This document shows positions 60,607 through 64,000 of a DNA stretch of 64,000 bases, in pieces; position 1 is the first letter of the stretch; the number at the start of each line of letters is the position of its first letter. Source of the stretch: Kamptonema sp. UHCC 0994. GTDB lineage: Bacteria; Cyanobacteriota; Cyanobacteriia; Cyanobacteriales; Microcoleaceae. The stretch spans positions 1 through 64,000 of the forward strand of contig NZ_JARFTR010000078.1 of the NCBI RefSeq assembly GCF_029167235.1. Reading direction: 5' to 3'. A program made the position numbers and the translations under genes. Below the pieces are notes generated by a model, which saw only the letters and a program-made list of their open reading frames with translations, searched no databases and had not been told where the DNA came from.

Positions 60607-61170
60607 ATGAACGGTGGAAGGCAGCGAAAAAATCAACGGCAGGGGAGGCGATCGCCACTCGTGTTACTAATGTTGATATTACTCTGGAGTATTTCTATTG
60701 GATGGCTGGCGGCACAGGCTACAAGTGTCACCGAGATTCCACAAATTGCCCAGGGAAATCAAATAGAAAGCATTGGCACTGTTGATGTGGTTCCAGAAAG
60801 GTATCAGTTAGGGCAAGAAGTTTACAGAGACAACTGTGCCACTTGCCACATTGCTTTACCACCCCAAGTCATGCCTACTGAAACTTGGCGGCAACTATTG
60901 CAAGATCCCGAACACTACGGACAAACAATCCGATTGCTGATAGATCCGCCGCGCTTGTTAGTATGGAACTATCTGCGGACTTTTTCGCGCCTCCAATCGA
61001 AAGATGAAGAGATTCCTTACAGAGTAGCTAACTCTCGCTATTTTAAGGCTCTTCATCCCAGAGTTAAAATGCCCGAAGTTCTAAATATTAGCAGTTGTGC
61101 TACCTGTCACCCAGGGGCTTCTCAATACAATTTCCGTAAACTAACCCCTGAGTGGGTAAACTCTTCGTAA
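60607..61170 (+). CDS. Diheme cytochrome c (periplasmic/lumenal)
   Basis: 187 residues with an N-terminal signal-anchor (VLLMLILLWSISIGWLAAQA) and two heme c attachment motifs: CATCH at 77-81 and CATCH at 164-168. Between them are PPQVMPTETWRQLLQDPEHY and PPRLLVWNYLRTF. The heme-binding region faces the lumen/periplasm. The protein resembles small cyanobacterial diheme cytochromes of unknown partner. It lies 10 bp after the MBL gene. Confidence 0.85.
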   Translation: MNGGRQRKNQRQGRRSPLVLLMLILLWSISIGWLAAQATSVTEIPQIAQGNQIESIGTVDVVPERYQLGQEVYRDNCATCHIALPPQVMPTETWRQLLQDPEHYGQTIRLLIDPPRLLVWNYLRTFSRLQSKDEEIPYRVANSRYFKALHPRVKMPEVLNISSCATCHPGASQYNFRKLTPEWVNSS

Positions 61171-61235
61171 TTGGAGTTTTCATAGAAACCATTTGACATC
61201 TTTTACGGATCGCGAAAGTAGGCTATCGGCAAGTT

Positions 61236-63437
61236 ATGCTAGAAATTAATTCATTGTTCGACGAATCCTATTACATTAAAACCTACCCAGAAGCCAAAGC
61301 GCAGGCGATCGGTGGACTGACTAACTTTTTGAGTGTTGGTCGCCAGCAAGGTTATAACCCCGGCCCATTGTTTGATACGCAGTATTATCTCTCAACCTAT
61401 CCAGGTGTGGCAGAGGCGGTGAAGACAGGCAAGATCACAGCGCTCGATCATTTTATCCGTTACGGTCAGTACGAAGGGCGCGATCCGATTACTGAATTCA
61501 ACACTACTGAATACCTCCAGAAAAATCCCGGTGTAGCAGCAGCGATCGCAACTAGCGCAACACAGCCTGACCCATTAACAGCCTATTCCCATTTCATAAA
61601 TTTCGGTCAGTTTGAGTCCCGCGACATCAGTTCTAAATTTAATGCTAGCTACTACTTGCAGGCGAATCCAGGTGTGGCAGCGGCGATCGAAGCCAACCCC
61701 GGAAAACTCAGTCCCCTTCAGCATTACCGCGAATATGGTATCCAAGAAGGTCGCGCCGGAGTTCCATCAGTCCCCACGCCGGGGCTAACCCCCACAAATC
61801 CCACAAGATCCGCATTCTCGATCGCCACAGACGGGTTTAGCTTTGCTAACTACGATGCAGCACCCCAGTATGCCACCCTCACTCCAGTGGAAATGCGCCG
61901 ACTGTTTGGCGATGCTGTCTTGGCGAGTCCAGTCCGTAGTGACGGTAGTTTTTCCTTGACTCCAACCGCCGAAAAGTGGATGGAGTGGGCGAATAGCACC
62001 ATGAAGAATGGTCATTGCGAAGGGCTGGCAGCACTGAGTTTGTTGATGTACGAGGGTAAGATTCGTCCCCAAGATTTTGGCGCGGAACGGGCTGCTGATT
62101 TGAATCTGGAAGGGAATACGAAGCTTCAGCGCGAGATTGCTTATTGGTATGCAACTGGTTTGGTCGATCGGGACACCACGGTCAAAACTTCCCCTAATGA
62201 TGTTCTAGCAGCATTGCGGACGAGTTTGAACACATCAGGCTCGGCGATCGGGACATTGCGGTTCTCCAATCCTGGTGGTTCGGGAGGACATTCTGTCGCG
62301 CCGATTGGCATCACGGATTTGCCGAACGATCGGGTATCGATCGAGGTTTACGATGGCAACTATCCCAAAGAAAATCGGGAAATTATCATCGATACAGCGG
62401 CGAATACCTGGTTTTATTCCCCCGATGCCACCCTCACGGAGGATGACTATCGCGGCGATGCTGGGAGCCAAACTCTGGGGTTTGAGCCGATCGATCCTCG
62501 TCTGGGAACGCAACCTTGGGTGTTCTCCGCTGCGGCTGCATCGGACGCTAACCGCAGTCTTCGAGCTTCTACAACGATCCCCCAACTACTGCCCGACATC
62601 GACCTCACGCTCCCAACGACCACCCAACCAACCAACATCTCGGACATAAAGCCCGAAAACCTCATTACGGGAGACATAAAAGTAGTACCTAACTTCATGG
62701 CAAAAGTCGATAGCTCGTATACGTCCTATCAGGGGGCTGTGGGAACAAAAGGGAATGAAAGTAATAAGATTTTTCCCAACGCGCCCACGATCATGGCGAA
62801 TTTCCCCAGTAGTCTCCGCTCCTGGGAGAACCCAGCCCAGAATTACTACACTTTCTCCAATGATGGGTTTGTGAGCTTGGATCTCACAGCACCCAGCCAA
62901 CCCACAGACTCGGAGTTTATCAGCTACATCGGTTCTGGCTATGTGTTTGAGGTCGATGGCTTAGATTTGGAACCCGGGCAAACCGATAACGTTTTCATTG
63001 TTCCCAACGATTCGGCAATTGTCTACAACACGCAGACGGGGAAAGTTCCGGAGCTATTCTTGGGGTTTGAAACGCCCGAGGCGGATTTCAGTTTTTTCCT
63101 CAATGATTTTGAGCTAGAACCGAATGATGCAGTGGTGCTCGATATTGATGCCGAGGCGCGTTTAGTGCGGATGCGAGTCGTTACGTCATCACCGACAGGC
63201 GATACGATTTTCAGCCTCGCAATGGAGCGAATTGGAGACGAAAGCATTGAGATATTTGACTCGGCGGATGATGGCATCACCTTGGCAGATAACGAAACCT
63301 TGTTGATTGACTACAGTAGCTGGGATGGCAACGGTAAACCTCTCCGTCTGGGCTATGATGCTAACGAAAATGGTCTACTAGACAAGGAAGAAGAATTCAT
63401 GACCGAGGATGTGGGCGACAACCTACCGATAACTTGA
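61236..63437 (+). CDS. Large surface-type protein: YPxVA repeats, putative cysteine-peptidase core, EF-hand end
   Basis: 733 residues. The N-terminus has four tandem units (residues about 5-175) like FDTQYYLSTYPGVAEAVKTG with HFIRYGQYEGRDP, a repeat found in exported cyanobacterial proteins. The central part contains a peptidase-like set: GHCEGLAALSLL (Cys261), GSGGHSVAPIG (His352) and VYDGNYP (Asp373/Asn375), suggesting a papain/C39-like fold with a Cys-His-Asp/Asn site. The C-terminus ends with an EF-hand-like loop DANENGLLDKEE (about 714-725). Activity and export route are inferred, not shown. It stands alone. Confidence 0.7.
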   Translation: MLEINSLFDESYYIKTYPEAKAQAIGGLTNFLSVGRQQGYNPGPLFDTQYYLSTYPGVAEAVKTGKITALDHFIRYGQYEGRDPITEFNTTEYLQKNPGVAAAIATSATQPDPLTAYSHFINFGQFESRDISSKFNASYYLQANPGVAAAIEANPGKLSPLQHYREYGIQEGRAGVPSVPTPGLTPTNPTRSAFSIATDGFSFANYDAAPQYATLTPVEMRRLFGDAVLASPVRSDGSFSLTPTAEKWMEWANSTMKNGHCEGLAALSLLMYEGKIRPQDFGAERAADLNLEGNTKLQREIAYWYATGLVDRDTTVKTSPNDVLAALRTSLNTSGSAIGTLRFSNPGGSGGHSVAPIGITDLPNDRVSIEVYDGNYPKENREIIIDTAANTWFYSPDATLTEDDYRGDAGSQTLGFEPIDPRLGTQPWVFSAAAASDANRSLRASTTIPQLLPDIDLTLPTTTQPTNISDIKPENLITGDIKVVPNFMAKVDSSYTSYQGAVGTKGNESNKIFPNAPTIMANFPSSLRSWENPAQNYYTFSNDGFVSLDLTAPSQPTDSEFISYIGSGYVFEVDGLDLEPGQTDNVFIVPNDSAIVYNTQTGKVPELFLGFETPEADFSFFLNDFELEPNDAVVLDIDAEARLVRMRVVTSSPTGDTIFSLAMERIGDESIEIFDSADDGITLADNETLLIDYSSWDGNGKPLRLGYDANENGLLDKEEEFMTEDVGDNLPIT

Positions 63438-63519
63438 GATCGCCTGCTTTTCGCGATCGCGAAAAGATGTCAAATGGGTTTTTGGCAGGTTCTATAGCAG
63501 GATTTACGCAAAACTCTTT

Positions 63520-63569
63520 GTAACGCCGCCCTCTGGGCGGTATCTTTACCGCCCGGAGGGCGGCGTTAC
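63520..63569. repeat. Complete hairpin repeat overlapping the glmU end
   Basis: Left arm GTAACGCCGCCCTCTGGGCG (63520-) and right arm (63549-63569) with the same 8-nt loop size as at 8970-9019 and one mismatch. The right arm is inside glmU and codes for its last residues. Confidence 0.85.
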
Positions 63570-64000
63570 GTCCTTCTGCAATCGCCAACCTGGTTTTACA
63601 ACCTGCCGAGCTCTAGCCACTACTAAACAATCATCGGGTACATCATCCGTAACCACAGAACCAGCAGCTATAGTAACATCATTGCCCAAGGTTAAAGGAG
63701 CAACCAATACACTATTAGAACCCGTCTTAGTGCGATCGCCAATTTCCGTCCGATGCTTGTTCACCCCGTCATAATTAGCCGTAATCGTACCAGCACCGAT
63801 ATTCACTTTCTCACCCAAAGTAGCATCACCCAAATAAGACAAATGAGCCGCATTAGTGCGATCGCCTAATTTCGCATTCTTCAACTCTACAAAATTACCC
63901 ACCCGGCAATTTTCCCCAACTTCAGCGTGTCCCCGTAAATGCGCGTAAGGCCCAATCCGAGAATTATTCGCCACAGTGCTATCTGCAACTACTGAATAAA
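63546..64000 (-). CDS. glmU: GlmU, C-terminal acetyltransferase part (5' end outside window)
   Basis: Bifunctional UDP-GlcNAc pyrophosphorylase/glucosamine-1-phosphate acetyltransferase; only the left-handed beta-helix acetyltransferase half is present. The frame is open to the window edge (reading [20 protein letters not shown]). Visible are [48 protein letters not shown] and [13 protein letters not shown]. The last residues (VTPPSGR) and the stop are encoded by the hairpin repeat at 63549-63569, so the natural C-terminus was replaced or extended. Confidence 0.93.
   Translation of the reverse strand, partial: YSVVADSTVANNSRIGPYAHLRGHAEVGENCRVGNFVELKNAKLGDRTNAAHLSYLGDATLGEKVNIGAGTITANYDGVNKHRTEIGDRTKTGSNSVLVAPLTLGNDVTIAAGSVVTDDVPDDCLVVARARQVVKPGWRLQKDVTPPSGR

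Overview
The window is chromosomal DNA of a filamentous, non-marine cyanobacterium, most likely of the Oscillatoria/Microcoleus/Phormidium type. The evidence is the very frequent HIP1 palindrome GCGATCGC, long arrays of 7-bp tandem repeats (STRR type) in most spacers, a nirA-nrtABCD-narB nitrate cluster behind an NtcB/NtcA-type promoter, an ArgZ/AgrE arginine dihydrolase and a small PedR-like LuxR regulator. No phage, plasmid origin, CRISPR array or rRNA operon was seen.

Layout. 0-16 kb: mostly housekeeping (sfsA, leuC, a PfkB sugar kinase, hisS, a MidA-like methyltransferase, an OmpA-like protein, fmt), with a STAND/NB-ARC ATPase next to a membrane Ser/Thr kinase, a small secreted Cys-rich peptide and a decayed hicBA pair. 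16.5-27.5 kb: nitrate assimilation. NrtABCD imports nitrate, NarB reduces it to nitrite and NirA reduces that to ammonium. NrtD carries an unusual membrane-anchored C-terminal extension and NarB a low-complexity insert. 27.5-28.7 kb: a graveyard of IS701, ISL3 and IS630 remnants. 28.9-41 kb: argZ, an exact 480-bp tandem duplication of a two-gene cassette, CapA-like and amidase cell-surface enzymes, an RCK channel, a second decayed hicBA module, a RelE/HigB-type toxin-antitoxin pair, an IS630 derivative inserted into another copy of itself, tRNA-Gly(CCC) and small paired genes. 41-55 kb: a Ser/Thr kinase with a truncated GUN4-like tail, transketolase, a potADBC-type polyamine transporter and a GldA/GldF/GldG-like ABC operon with a DUF4340 protein. 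55-64 kb: a surface beta-helix/SLH protein, inorganic pyrophosphatase, an MBL-fold hydrolase, a diheme cytochrome c, a large protein with a putative Cys-His-Asp peptidase core, and the 3' part of glmU running off the window.

The most striking feature is repeat DNA interlocked with genes. Heptamer arrays fill nearly every spacer of the nitrate and polyamine operons, often run up to the start codon and supply stop codons (nirA, ompA-like gene). In two spacers they are arranged as opposing arms that could fold into large intercistronic hairpins. A dispersed hairpin family (GTAACGCCGCC arms) supplies the last codons of glmU, and purine-rich or short-period repeats have expanded inside narB, gldG and the GldA-like ATPase. 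All functional calls rest on reading motifs by eye; no database search was run.
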